A stretch of 64,000 bases of DNA from Sabellastarte sp. h YS-2021 (Eukaryota; Annelida; Polychaeta; Sabellida; Sabellidae), in assembly GCA_964017235.1 (NCBI GenBank), contig OZ024936.1, forward strand, positions 55,107,028-55,171,027. The letters are read 5' to 3'. Positions 22,440 to 35,027 of the stretch are shown in pieces. The notes beneath the pieces were generated by a model, which saw nothing but the letters and a program-made list of their open reading frames with translations, made no database searches and was not told the origin of the DNA. The first letter of the stretch is position 1, and every line of letters starts with the position of its first letter. Made by a program: the position numbers and the translations under genes.

Positions 22440-23825
22440 AAATTTTTCTAACAAATATACTTACTCCAGAACTCCAGAACAACTTCTCCAAAACTACAAG
22501 GCCTAGAGACATGCTGTTTTTTTTAAAGATACCTTATCTATCGGGGATGAAAAATTGTTCAAGGCTTGCAAATCTGTCTGTTTGCTAGAGACATTACAAG
22601 GGAGGTACTCCCAACATAAGTGTGAAAATTTCGACACTTTGTCACAATTCTCTCCGTGTCCATTTTAGGGATTTCTCTCATTTCTTGCATATATGTACTA
22701 AGTCACAAGTAGATACCCTTGTGTGAGTATCAGACCTGGATCTTTTTAAATTATTTTTTCATGACTTTTTAAATAATTTTATGTATTAAAATTCATGAAA
22801 TCATGCTCTAAATCACCTATAACTTGAAAAGTATTGCATTTAGAGCATTTTGTTAAAATGTGTTATTCCGCTACTTTTTTCATAGCTACAACATGGTGAG
22901 TAACTTGGGCGTCTATTCCAATAGCTAAATGAGTAATAGCTACTTTCTGATTTTTCAGTACCTTTCATAATGAGTAAAATCATTTGTAACTCAAAAACTA
23001 TTGCATTTACAGAATTTTGCATAAATATATTATTCAGCTATTTTGGGGTCAGCTATAACATACCGGTAGTAAAATGTAGCTCATTGCATCTCCGAGTAAT
23101 AGCTACTTTGAGGTTATGACTGACAGTCTGTTGAGTATATTGCTTGTATCTTCAAAACTGTTGCATTTAGAGCATTTTGTTTATATGTTTTTCATATACT
23201 TTTGGGTCAGCTATAACATTGTAAAATTGCAGACCTGTAGTTCATGGCATAGCTGAGCAATAACTATTTCCAGGTTCTCACTGTTGAGTAAATCTGATGT
23301 AACTGGAAAACCATTGGATTTATAGTATTCTGTTTGGATATGTTGTTCACCTACTTTTGGATCAGCTATAATATAGTGAAATTGCAGACCTTTATGTCAT
23401 GGCATAGCTGAGTAATAGCTACTTTCAGGTTCTCAGTGTTGAGTAAATCAGTTGTAACTTGAAAGGTATAGCGTTTAGAGCATTTATTTAAATATGTTAT
23501 TCACCTACTTTTTGGTCAGCTATAACATAGTAAAGTTGCAGATCAGTAGCTCATTGCATAGCTGGCAATAGCTACTTGGTTCTCAGTGTTGAGTAAATTG
23601 CTTGTAACATGAAGACTATTGAATTTAGAGAATTTCGTTTAAATGTGTTATTCATCTACTTTGGGGTTAGCTGTAACATTGTAAAATTGGAGACGTATAG
23701 CTCATGGCATAGCTGTGTAATAGCTATTCTCATGTTCTCACTGTTGAGTAAATCAATTGTAACTTGAAAAATATTGCATTTAAAGTATTTTCTATAAATA
23801 TGTCATTCACTTACTTTTGGGTCAG
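22440..23825 (+). repeat. Leader plus 155-bp satellite array A
   Basis: A leader (CTACAAGGCCTAGAGACATG at about 22490) precedes about seven units of a 155-bp satellite with GTTGAGTAAATCAGTTGTAA, GGTCAGCTATAACATAGTGA and CATGGCATAGCTGAGTAATA. The array is cut at 23826 by a hAT MITE and resumes at 34441. No coding capacity. Confidence 0.85.
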
Positions 23826-24106
23826 CTATAACATAGTGGGTGGACGATTAGACCAATGTTCGATCAATCGTCGGTGTCATGGTACAATCGCATTCGGTCA
23901 CTGACAACTTCTAGAAATCGATTAAATCTTGCCCTTCTTTATGTGTCTTAATATCCATGTATTTTTATGTCGTCACTCTGCGGCGTGGGCGTCCACGTGA
24001 ACAACTTCTTCTCCGAAACTACAAGGCCTAGAGACATGCTGTTTTTTTTTAAAAGATACCTTATCTATCGAGGATTAAAAAGTGTTCAAGGCATGCAAAT
24101 CTGTCT

Positions 24107-26112
24107 TTTTATTTCATAAAAATGTAAATATACTATACCATATGAAAACACTTGGGTAGGCGTGGCTTGGCGTTCGGTGACCGCCACGTACACCGTACAT
24201 AGAATTTAAATATATGAGGGGAGACCCTCTTTAAACCTATATACTTGCTACCTTTGACCCCTGGTGACCTAATTCACTCTGCCATGCGCAGTAATACAGA
24301 AATAGTTCATTCTTTTTGTGGCGGTTGAAGTATCAACAGGCGTTTTGCTACCTTTTAAAAGACCTGCATTTACACGTTTTTGAAGCTCTGTGAGTACTTC
24401 TTTGCTGTTTTATTCACTTTTCCTCCATTTTATTTACCTTTTACTTCAATTTCTGGTGAATTTATTGTATACTTTGGGCATTATTTACGTATTTCTTCAT
24501 AATTCGTATTATCGCTCATCTGGTCACGTGGTGTTAGAATGTCGGATTACCTTTGGAGATATTCATTTCCTTTGTAAATTAATTCTTTTTATGCACTTCT
24601 ACAGGCATTTTTATTTTAATTTACGGTATTCCTTCATTCTTTCAACGAAATTCTTCGTTTCTCCACGTATTTTGACCGTATTGACTGTGCATAGTTTTTT
24701 CACATTTTAGACAGTCTTTCTTACTCCCTTTCTTTGGGAAGGAGAAGGAGTGATTTTGATTCCTTTATTTAAAGGTTTTCTCTCACTCTTTAGGGATGGC
24801 CTAAGTCATCCTTAAGTCAGATCTTACTTTCCTGGCTTAGGCCAGTTATCTTCAGAAGGCTCTTCCTGCTTTGACTTTTTGTCTTTGGTCAGGATGACTT
24901 AGAAGACCTCTCCTTTTTTACAGTCAGATTCCTAAGATACTTTCTATCTAGCTATTCTGACTTAAAAGGATTTCTTCTTGGTCTTTCTTCTGAAGTCCAA
25001 GAGGGTGATATTGCTGCTCAGACAATATCTTTTTGGATAGCACTTTATCCTTTATTCCCTCAATCTCTGTTCCACAGAGAATGCATCTCTTCATGGTGTC
25101 AGGGCTCATCATGTCAGGGCACAGGGGTCTTCCTGGTCCTTTAGGGGTGGAATCCCACTCCTAGTCAACATGAGATCCTGCACGTGGAAGAGCCATTCCA
25201 CTTTTACATCCTTCTATTTTAGGAATGTATTTCCTTCAGAGATGTTGTTCTTAAGAATCTCTTATGATTTCTTAAGTGGAGTGGACATCCTTTTCCACTC
25301 AGCCATTTCTCTCTCTTCTACTTAAATTCCTCAATTTAAGTCCATCTGAAACTTTTAGTTTCAGAAAAAAGGGGGTGGCATTTCCCTTTTAGGGAATCTA
25401 TTCTTCATCTCTATTTTCAGAACCGTGCTTCTTAGTGCCTCTGGGCATGTTCCTATTCTGAGCACAGGGCATACTTATGCCTTCTCCTTTGAGCTGACCT
25501 AATAGGGTGTAGACAGCAGTGCTGAAGTTAGTGCAGTGGTTAATGCTACTCACTTAGCTCACTCGAGTTATTGCTTCAGCACAGAGGTTTTGGGTTCAAT
25601 TGCATTGCACTAGGAAGTATCCTTTTGTAGCAATTTAACCTTAGGGTGGTTTTCCTCAGTCTGTCTTTTTCCCACCATCCTTCCATGTGGGCATTCAACC
25701 CAAGTGTTTTCATATGGTATAGTATATTTACATTTTTATGAAATAAAATTTCATATTTTTAAATGTAAAATGCATTTTTATGAATAAAAATGTATATACT
25801 TACCATATGAAAACAGCAAATCACCCTCCCGCCTGCCCCGCTTTTAAAGACCTTTTTCCAGCATTTATGTTTATTCACAAAAAGAATGAACTATTTCTGT
25901 ATTACTGCACATGGCAGAGTGAATTAGGTCACCAGGGGTCAAAGGTAGCAAGTATATAGGTTTAAAGAGGGTCTCCCCTCATATATTTAAATTCTGTGTA
26001 CGGTGTACGTGGCGGTCACCGAACGCCAAGCCACGCCTACCCAAGTGTTTTCATATGGTAAGTATATACATTTTTATTCATAAAAATGCATTTTACATTT
26101 AAAAATATGAAA
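24107..26112 (+). mobile_element. DIRS deletion derivative
   Basis: The ends and internal complementary region are the same as in 11640-15479. Positions 24690-26112 match 14058-15479 almost base for base. The RT and RNase H regions are absent, replaced by about 295 bp of unrelated AT-rich sequence (24396-24690). The recombinase H-x-x-R and Tyr codons are kept (Tyr at 25215-25217) with the same disruptions. The empty site is visible at about 30645 (CTGTCT|GTTCGTCTG), proving insertion without target duplication. Confidence 0.88.
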
Positions 26113-26339
26113 GTTCGTCTGTTTGCTACAGACATTACAAGGGAGGTACCCCCACCAAAAGTGTGAAAATTTCAACACTTTATCACAATTTTCTCAGTGA
26201 GTATTGCAGGGATTTCTCTCATATCTTGCATATATGTACTAGGCCAGAGGTAGATTCTCTTGTGTGAGTATGAGACCTGGATCTGTCTTATTTTTTTTTA
26301 ATAAAATTTTTTAATAATTTTTAATGCATTAAAAACCAT

Positions 26340-29300
26340 GAAATCATGCACTAAATCACTTATAACTTGAAAAGTGTTGCATTTAGAGCATTTTGTTAAA
26401 ATATGTTATTCAGCTACTTTTTTCATAGCTACAACATGGTGAGTAACTTGGGTGTCTGTCTCAATAGCTAAGTGAGTAATAGCTACTTTTGGGCTTTTCA
26501 GTAACTTCCATCATGAGTAAAATCACTTGTAACTTGAAAACTATTGCATTTAGAGAATTTTGTATAAATATGTTATTCAGCTACTTTGGGGTCAGCTATA
26601 ACATAGTAAGATTTCAGACCTGTAGCTCATGGCATAGCTGAGTAATAGCTACTTTTAGGTTATCACTGTTGAGTAAATGACTTATAACTTGAAAACTATT
26701 TCATTTAGAGTATTTTGTTTCAGTATGTTATTCACCTATTTTGGGGTCAGCTATAACACAGTGAAATTTCAGACCTGTGGCTCATTGCATAGCTGAGTAA
26801 TAGCTACTTTGAAGTTCTCACTCTTGAGTAAATCAGCTGTAATTGGAAAACTATTGCATTTACAGAAATTTGTGTAAATATGTTATTCAGCTACTTTTGG
26901 GTCAGCTATAACATAGTGAAATTACAGACCTGTAGCTCATGGCATAGCTGAGTAATAGCTACTTTTAGGTTATCACTGTTGAGTAAATGACTTCTAACTT
27001 GAAAACTATTTCATTTAGAGTATTTTGTTTCAGTATGTTATTCACCTATTTTGAGGTCAGCTATAACAGTGAAATTTCAGACCTGTGGCTCATTGCATAG
27101 CTGAGTAATAGCTACTTTGAAGTTCTCACTGTTGAGTAAATCAGTTGTAATTGGAAAACTATTGCATTTACAGAAATTTGTGTAAATATGTTATTCAGCT
27201 ACTTTTGGGTCAGCTATAACATAGTGAAATTACAGACCTGTAACTCATGGCATAGCTGAGTAATAGCTACTTTTAGGTTATCACTGTTGAGTAAATGACT
27301 TATAACTTGAAAACTATTTCATTTAGAGTATTTTGTTTCAGTATGTTATTCACCTATTTTGAGGTCAGCTATAACACAGTGAAATTTCAGACCTGTGGCT
27401 CATTGCATAGCTGAGTAATAGCTAGTGCTGGGAGATCGCTTGGATTTTCCGTGTCGATGTTCGTATCGGACATTTGTAACCAAACTTCGAACATTGCCGA
27501 TTATGGAGTCGAAGTGTTAAAAAGACAGATAAAATATTAATATTATATTATATGAAGCAAAATACACACAAATTACCACAAATATGACCAAAATATAATC
27601 TAAAAGCCATTCACAGACGTCTCCCTCACTAACAGACTATGCTTGATGTATCCTCACTTTTGATTGGCTGATTTTATTATTACCTTGACAACAGTTGGAA
27701 AACCCCAAGGTGTTTCTATTTACGTTATTTTTATTGCATTCACGGCTAGTTTTGTCATTTTAACTGGTGGATATTTCAGATTTTTACAAAATATTATTAA
27801 GGTTAGCATTTTATTGTGACCAAAAGTCTGCAAAGAAATGGATTTAGCAAATATCGGTTTTACTTAAATTTTACCGATCATTGATTAGCAATGAGCCAGC
27901 GAGCGATAATACCGAAGTTTGCGAACATCGTCCCAGCACTAGTTATAGCTACTTTGAAGTTCTCACTGTTGAGTAAATCAGTTGTAATTGGAAAACTATT
28001 GCATTTACAGAAATTTGTGTAAATATGTTATTCAGCTACTTTTGGGTCAGCTATAACATAGTGAAATTACAGACCTGTAGCTCATGGCACAACGGAGCAA
28101 TAGCTATTTTCAGGTAGTGACTGTTGAGTAAATCAGCTGTAACTTGAAAAATATTGCATTTGGAGTATTTTGTTAAAATATGTTGTTCATCTACTTTTGG
28201 GTCAGCTATAAAATAGTAAAAATTCAGACATGTAGCTCATTGCATAGCTGAGTAATAGCTACTTTGAAGTTATCACTGTTGGGTAAATCAGTTGTAACTT
28301 GAAAACTATTACATTTAGAGTATTTTGTTTCAATATGTTATTCACATAATATTTGGTCAGCTATAACATGGTGAAATTGCAGACCCTGTAGCTCATGGCA
28401 CAACTGAGCAATAGCTATTTTCAGGTAGTGACTGTTGAGTAAATCAGCTGTAATTGGAAAACTATTGCATTTACAGAAAGTTGTGTAAATATGTTATTCA
28501 GCTACTTTTGGGTTAGCTATAACATAGTGAAATTACAGACCTGTAGCTCATGGCACAACGGAGCAATAGCTATTTTCAGGTAGTGACTGTTGAGTAAATC
28601 AGCTGTAACTTGAAAAATATTGCATTTGGAGTATTTTGTTAAAATATGTTGTTCACCTACTTTTGGGTCAGCTATAACATAGTGAAATTACAGACCTTTA
28701 GCTCATGGCATAGCTGAGCAATAGCTATTTTCAGGTTCTCACTATTGAGTAAATCAGTTGTAACTTGAAAACTATTGCATTTACAGTAATTTGCTTAAAT
28801 ATGTTGTTCATCTACTTTTGGGTCAGCTATAACATAGTAAAAATTCAGACATGTAGCTCATTGCATAGCTGAGTAATAGCTACTTTGAAGTTATCACTGT
28901 TGGGTAAATCAGTTGTAACTTGAAAACTATTACATTTAGAGTATTTTGTTTCAATATGTTATTCACATAATATTTGGTCAGCTATAACATGGTGAAATTG
29001 CAGACCCTGTAGCTCATGGCACAACTGAGCAATAGCTATTTTCAGGTAGTGACTGTTGAGTAAATCAGCTGTAATTGGAAAACTATTGCATTTACAGAAA
29101 GTTGTGTAAATATGTTATTCAGCTACTTTTGGGTTAGCTATAACATAGTGAAATTACAGACCTGTAGCTCATGGCACAATGGAGCAATAGCTATTTTCAG
29201 GTAGTGACTGTTGAGTAAATCAGCTGTAACTTGAAAAATATTGCATTTGGAGTATTTTGTTAAAATATGTTGTTCACCTACTTTTGGGTCAGCTATAACA

Positions 29301-29690
29301 TAGTGAAATTACAGACCTTTAGCTCATGGCATAGCTGAGCAATAGCTATTTTCAGGTTCTCACTATTGAGTAAATCAGTTGTAACTTGAAAACTATTGCA
29401 TTTACAGTAATTTGCTTAAATATGTTGTTCACCTACTTTTGGGTCAGCTATAACATAGTAAAAATTCAGACATGTAGCTCATTGCATAGCTGAGTAATAG
29501 CTACTTTGAGGTTATCACTGTTGAGTAAATCAGTTGTAACTTGAAAACTATTACATTTAGAGTATTTTGTTTAAATATATTATTCACATAATTTTTGGTC
29601 AGCTATAATATAGTGAAATTGCAGACCTCTATGTCATGGCATAGCGGACCAATAGCTACTTTCAGGTTCTCACTGTTGAGTAAATCATTG
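26340..29690. repeat. 155-bp satellite array B with 4-unit higher-order repeat
   Basis: About 18 units of the same satellite as array A, interrupted by the MITE at 27423. From about 28200 units differ in a fixed order that recurs after 621 bp (for example GTTGGGTAAATC at 28278 and 28899), which is a four-unit higher-order repeat. No ORF. Confidence 0.85.
27423..27941. mobile_element. hAT MITE, 519 bp, in satellite array
   Basis: Ends TAGTGCTGGGA / TCCCAGCACTA, flanked by GTAATAGC (27415-27422) and GTTATAGC (27942-27949), an 8-bp duplication with one change. The rest of the satellite unit continues on both sides. Confidence 0.85.
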
Positions 29691-30504
29691 TATCCACTGG
29701 TTAACTGCAGTATGTAGAGAGATTTCACCATTACCTTCTAACGAAAAAAATATTATAGCTAGCCTTCTTAAGTTTGCAGGATATATTAATAACCATAAAA
29801 TGTTGCCTGGGAATATTTTTGGCCTCATTTTGAAAAACAAGATGGCCGCCAGGGAGGTTTATTCGACTTTAAACAAGGACTTCTGTTGGCCCCCTAGAGC
29901 AAAGAGTATTATAGGTAGACATCTCAAATTCACAGGATATGTTCCTCATTATAAAATCTTGACCGGGAATATTTTTGGCCTCATTTTGAAAAACAAGATT
30001 GCCACCACAGGTGTTTCTTTGTCAGTCATGAAAAGTGTTTATATCTCCCTTATTATTGGTCGTAGAGGTTTGGGATGGTAAACCAACCTGTGGGAAATCA
30101 TCGGCTGTGAATCTTTTGGTGTGGTCAGATTTGACCTTTGACCCCTCCTTCAAGGTCAAACAAGGATAGCCAAACTTCAAAGTGCTTATAACCTGCTTAT
30201 TATTGGTCCTAGAGGTTTGGGATGGTAAACAGACATATAGGAAATCATGGGCTGGGAATCTGTTGATGTGGTTCGATTTGACCTTGGACCCCTCCTTCAA
30301 GGTCAAACAAAGATAGCCAAACTTAAAGTGCTTATAACTCGCGTATTATTGGTCTTAGAGGTTTCGGATGGTAAACCAACCTATAGGAAATCATGGGCTG
30401 GGAATGTTTTTGTGTGGTTGGATTTGACCTTGGACCTGTTCTTCAAGGTTGACCGAGGATATTGCATTTGCAGTATTTCTTTAAATATGTTTTAACCTAC
30501 TTTT
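29691..30504. repeat. Trailing module 1 with 146-bp tandem repeats
   Basis: Starts TTGTATCCACTGG and includes GCCTCATTTTGAAAAACAAG twice. From about 30010 there are three units of about 146 bp with GTTTGGGATGGTAAACC, AGATTTGACCTTTGACCCCT and CTTCAAGGTCAAACAA. A diverged duplicate follows array C at 32870-33670. Confidence 0.75.
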
Positions 30505-32872
30505 TATGTCATCACTCTGCGGCGTGGTCGTCCGCGTCCGCATGAACAACTTCTTCTCCAAAACTACAAGGCCTAGAGACATGCTGTTTTTTTTAAAAGA
30601 TACCTTATCTATCGAGGATGAAAAATTGTTCAAGGCATGCAAATCTGTCTGTTCGTCTGTTTGCTAGAGACATTACAAGGGGGGTACCCCCACCAAAAGT
30701 GTGAAAATTTCAACTTTTTATCACAATTTTCTCAGTGACTATTGCAGGGATTTCTCTCATATCTTGCATATATGTACTAGGCCAGGGGTAGATTCTCTTG
30801 TGTGAGTATGAGACCTGGATCTGTCTTACTTTTTTTTTAATAAATTTTTTTAATAATTTTTAATGCATTAAAATTCATGAAATCATGCACTAAATCACTT
30901 ATAACTTGAAAAGTGTTGCATTTAGAGCATTTTGTGAAAATATGTTGTTCAGCTACTTTTTTCATAGCTACAATATGGTGAGTAAGTTGGGTGTCTGTCT
31001 CAATAGCTATGTGAGTAATAGCTACTTTTGGGCTTTTCAGTAACTTCCATTATGAGTAAAATCACTTGTAACTTAAAAACTATTGCATTTAGAGAAATTC
31101 GTATAAATATGTTATTCAGCTACTTTTGGGCCAGCTATAACATAGTGAAATTTCAGACCTGTAGCTCATGGCATAGCTGAGTAATAGCTACTTTTAGGTT
31201 ATCACTGTTGAGTAAATCGCTTATAACTTGAAAACTATTGCATTTAGAGAATTTCGTATAAATATGTTATTCAGCTACTTTTGGGTCAGCTATAACATAG
31301 TAAAATTTCAGACCTGTAGCTCATGGCATAGCTGAGTAATAGCTACTTTTAGGTTATCACTGTTGAGTAAATCACTTATAACTTGAAAAGTGTTGCATTT
31401 AGAGCATTTTGTTAAAATATGTTATTCAGCTACTTTTTTCATAGCTACAATATGGTGAGTAAGTTGGGTGTCTGTCTCAATAGCTAAGTGAGTAATAGCT
31501 ACTTTTGGGCTTTTCAGTAACTTCCATCATGAGTAAAATCACTTGTAACTTAAAAACTATTGCATTTAGAGAATTTCGTATAAATATGTTATTCAGCTAC
31601 TTTTGGGTCAGCTATAACATAGTAAAATTTCAGACCTGTAGCTCATGGCATAGCTGAGTAATAGCTACTTTTAGGTTATCACTGTTGAGTAAATCACTTA
31701 TAACTTGAAAACTATTGCATTTAGAGTATTTTGTTTCAATATGTTATTCACCTATTTTGGGGTCAGCTATAACATAGTGAAGTTTCAGACCTATGGCTCA
31801 TTTCATAGCTGAGTAATAGCTACTTTGAACTTCTCACTGTTGAGTAAATCAGTTATAATTGGAAAACTATTGCATTTGCAGAAATTTGTGCAAATATGTT
31901 ATTCAGCTACTTTTGGGTCAGCTATAACATAGTGAAATTATAGACCTATAGCTCATGGCACAACTGAGCAATAGCTATTCTCAGGTACTGACTGTTGAGT
32001 AAATCAGCTATAATTTGAAAAATATTGCATTTGGAGTATTTTGTTAAAATATATTGTTCACCTACTTTTGGGTCAGCTATAACATAGTGAAATTACAGAC
32101 CTACAGCTCATGGCATAGCGGAGCAATAGCTATTTTCAGGTTCTCACTATTGAGTAAATCAGTTGTAGCTTGAAAACTATTGCATTTACAGTAGTTTGCT
32201 TAAATATGTTGTTCACCTACTTTTGGGTTAGCTATAACATAGTAAAATTTCAGACATGTACCTCATTGCATAGCTGAGTAATAGTTCCTTTGAGGTTCTC
32301 ACTGTTGAGTAAATCAGTTGTAACTTGAAAACTATTACATTTAGAGTAATTTGTTAAATATGTTATTCACAGAATTTTTGGTCAGCTATAGGGCTGCGAA
32401 CGAGTACTCGAGCCTCGGTGTACATAGCGATCTTGGCTTGTACTCGAGTCCATTTTAAGTACTGGGTTACTCACGAGGTATTATATTATCGCCCACGTAA
32501 TGAAACGTTTGTGTAAAATATGCTGCATTTCAGCATTTCCGTCACATAACATCAATTAAAGTTGTTGTTTTCACATGAAAACCTATAATTTGCCCCATAA
32601 TCTACAATATCTGGTTAAATAGGAGACGTTTTTCTTCAAAAGTTTCATTTCCGGAATGGACTATTTGTTTACAGAAAACTTCTAATGGTGGGAACTAAAT
32701 CTCGCGGTTACTCGAATTCGGGCCGGTTTTCAGAGGGCGAGTGCTCGATGCCGTTTTTTTGTACCCGTCACAGCCCTAGTCAGCTATAACATAGTGAAAT
32801 TGCAGACCTCTATGTCATGACATAGCTGAGCAATAGCTACTTTCAGGTTCTCACTGTTGAGTAAATCATTGT
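30505..32872. repeat. Leader 2 and 155-bp satellite array C
   Basis: The leader at 30505-30890 duplicates leader 1 (CATCACTCTGCGGCGTGG, CTACAAGGCCTAGAGACATG) and holds the empty DIRS site. About ten satellite units follow, interrupted by the MITE at 32389. With 29691-30504 and 32873-33670 it shows that a leader-array-trailer block was duplicated. Confidence 0.8.
32389..32778. mobile_element. hAT MITE, 390 bp, in satellite array C
   Basis: Ends TAGGGCTGCGAACGAGTACT / GTCACAGCCCTA, flanked by the perfect 8-bp duplication GTCAGCTA (32381-32388, 32779-32786). Same family as 44567-44893. Confidence 0.88.
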
Positions 32873-33670
32873 ATCCACTGGATAGCCGCAGTGTGTAGAG
32901 AGAGATTTCACCATTACTGCTCTCATGAAAAAAAATATTATAGCTAGCTTTCTTAAGTTTGCAGTATATATTAATAACCATAAAATGTTGTCTGGGAATA
33001 TTTTTGGCCTCATTTTGAGAAACAAGATGGCCGCCACAGGTGTTTTTTGTCAGTCATGAAAAGTGCTTATATCTCCCTTATTATTGATCCTAGGGGTTTG
33101 GGATGATAAACCAACCTGTAGGAAATCATGGGGTGGGAATCTTTTGGTGTGGTCAGATTTGACCTTCAATGACCCCTCCTTCAAGGTCAAACAAAGATAG
33201 CCAAACTTAAAAGTGCTTATAACTCGCTTATTATTGGTCCCAGAGGTTTGGGATGGTAAACAGACAGGAAATCATGGGCTGTGAATCTGTTGATATGGTC
33301 CGATTTGACCTTGGAACCCTCCTTCAAGGTCAAATGAGGATAGCGAAAATTGAAAGTGCCTACAACTCGCTTATTATTGATGACAGAGATTTGGGATGGT
33401 AAACCATCCCATAGGAAATCATTGGCTCGGAATCTTTGGGTATGGTCAGATTTGACCTTTGGACCCCTCCATCAAGGTCAAATGAGGACAGCCAAGCTTA
33501 AAAGTGCTTATAACTCATTTATAATTGATCCAAGAGGTTTGGAATGGTAAACCATAGGAAATCATGGGCTGGGAATGTATTTGTGTGGTTAGATTTGACC
33601 TTGGACCCCTTCTTCAAGGTCGAACGAGGATATTGCATTTGTAGTATTTCTTTAAATATGTTTTAACCTA
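32873..33670. repeat. Trailing module 2 with 146-bp tandem repeats
   Basis: Diverged copy of 29691-30504: TTGTATCCACTGG start, GCCTCATTTTGAGAAACAAG, then four units with GTTTGGGATGGTAAACC and TTTGACCTT...CCTTCAAGGTCAAA. Confidence 0.75.
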
Positions 33671-33674
33671 TTTT

Positions 33675-34150
33675 TTACACTTAAACAATTACCTTGTTAT
33701 TTTCCTTCATAATACCATATACAGGGCACAACTTTTTTATCCTTTTCTTCTGTCAGCTTCGGAATTTCTTTGGAACTTGCTGTTCAGTTACCATTTACTG
33801 TATTTCTGTACAGCCCTTTTCCTGATAATTATTCTGTCCTCTAATCACCTTCACAAATCAAAAACACTCACTCAGCTGACACAGTGCCCGTTCACGGGCA
33901 CTCTCCTCTTGTTACACCTAAACAATTACCTTGTTACTTTCCTTCATAATACCATTTGCAGGGAACAACTTTTTTGTCCTTTTCTTCTGTCAGCTTCGGA
34001 ATTTCTTTCAAATATGCTGTTCAATTACCATTTACTGTATTTCTGTACACAGCACTTTCCCTGATAATTTTGCTTTCCTCTCATCACCTTCACAAATTAA
34101 AAACACTCAGTCAGCTGACACAGTGCCTGTTCACAGGCACTCTCCTCTTG
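33675..34150. repeat. Doubled 3' end of the 10.2-kb element
   Basis: Two units of about 238 bp, each with AAACAATTACCTTGTTA, TCTGTCAGCTTCGGAATTTC and a terminal hairpin at 33883-33902 and 34122-34141 followed by CTCCTCTTG. The two hairpins differ by one compensated base pair. The first copy ends where the second begins, so an end was added in tandem. Confidence 0.8.
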
Positions 34151-34440
34151 TTTTATATTTTAAGCAGTTTTCTAAACTTTCCTTTAATAAATCAATAGAT
34201 TTCTCACGAATTTTGTGTTTGTTTAAAACTATCGCCATATTTACCGGAAGTGGGTTCTTTTGGTAGATTCTAAATGTCGGAAACACTGTTATTCTTACCG
34301 GAATGAAATATAATTTATCCCGGAAAGTATTCATGATATACTCGTCAACAGTGGAATAAAAAAGTAGATTATGGGTCGATCATCGGTCGGAAAAATGGAC
34401 GAATAATCAACCATGAAAATTGAGGCAATTCCACTCACTA

Positions 34441-34615
34441 CTATAACATAGTAAATTTACAGACCCGTATGTCATGGCATAGCTGTGCAATAGCTACTTT
34501 GAGGTTCTCCCTGTTGAGAAAATCAGATGTAACTGGAAAAGTATTGCATTTAGAGTATTCAGTTTAAATATGTTGTTCACATACTTATGGGTCAGCTATA
34601 ACAGTGAAATTGTAG
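34441..34615. repeat. Satellite array A, resumed
   Basis: Just over one 155-bp unit continuing the array interrupted at 23826. It ends at about 34615 in unrelated intron sequence. Between here and 35027 nothing else was recognised. Confidence 0.8.
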
Positions 34616-35027
34616 AAGCCTTAGAACTCAAGTCAAAGTTATTCTACCATGAACACATAATATGACAAGATCTATTTTTATCTAAATTTATCCTCCGAAC
34701 ATAATTTTCCCGTATATTTATTTCCTTATTTTTAATAGAATTTATAGTAAGTCACAGATAAATTAACTTAATGGATTAAGATGTATTAGTACACTTCTAC
34801 ATACTAACTTTGGCAGACCTGTGTTGGATTTACTAAATTTTCTGTCCTTTGCTTATTATAATACGTATTTTTATGTATTGGGGAAAAATAGTACATATAC
34901 AATGTACATATGATTTTATATGCGTGTGTTATTTGTGTGTTATTTAAGTTTTCTGTGCTTATCAGTATTTTGATTATTTCTACTCTTTACATGCAATGCA
35001 GATCATATAACAGCACTTATTGTCCCT

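Larger units (their letters stand above)
23963..34150 (+). mobile_element. 10.2-kb composite element carrying satellite arrays
   Basis: Inserted inside the MITE at a T-rich site. Order: leader 1 (TTATGTCGTCACTCTGCGGC) with a DIRS derivative in it, satellite array B, a trailing module of 146-bp repeats, leader 2 at about 30505, array C, a second trailing module, then a tandemly doubled 3' end. The 3' end is a perfect 8-bp-stem hairpin (AGTGCCTG-TTCA-CAGGCACT, 34122-34141) followed by CTCCTCTTG and T. No protein is encoded. The layout suggests a non-autonomous Helentron/pearl-like element grown by internal duplication. Its class is an inference. Confidence 0.65.
23834..34440. mobile_element. 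hAT MITE split by a 10.2-kb insertion
   Basis: The left part begins TAGTGGGTGGAC at 23834 and the right part ends CCACTCACTA at 34440. The 8-bp duplication CTATAACA, part of the satellite unit, lies at 23826-23833 and 34441-34448. An uninterrupted relative in opposite orientation at 41273-41697 shows that left and right parts belong to one roughly 425-bp element. Confidence 0.85.

Noticed and set aside
26340-29690. Regularly spaced repeats as a CRISPR array
   Set aside because: Units are contiguous 155-bp satellites without spacers, in a eukaryotic intron.
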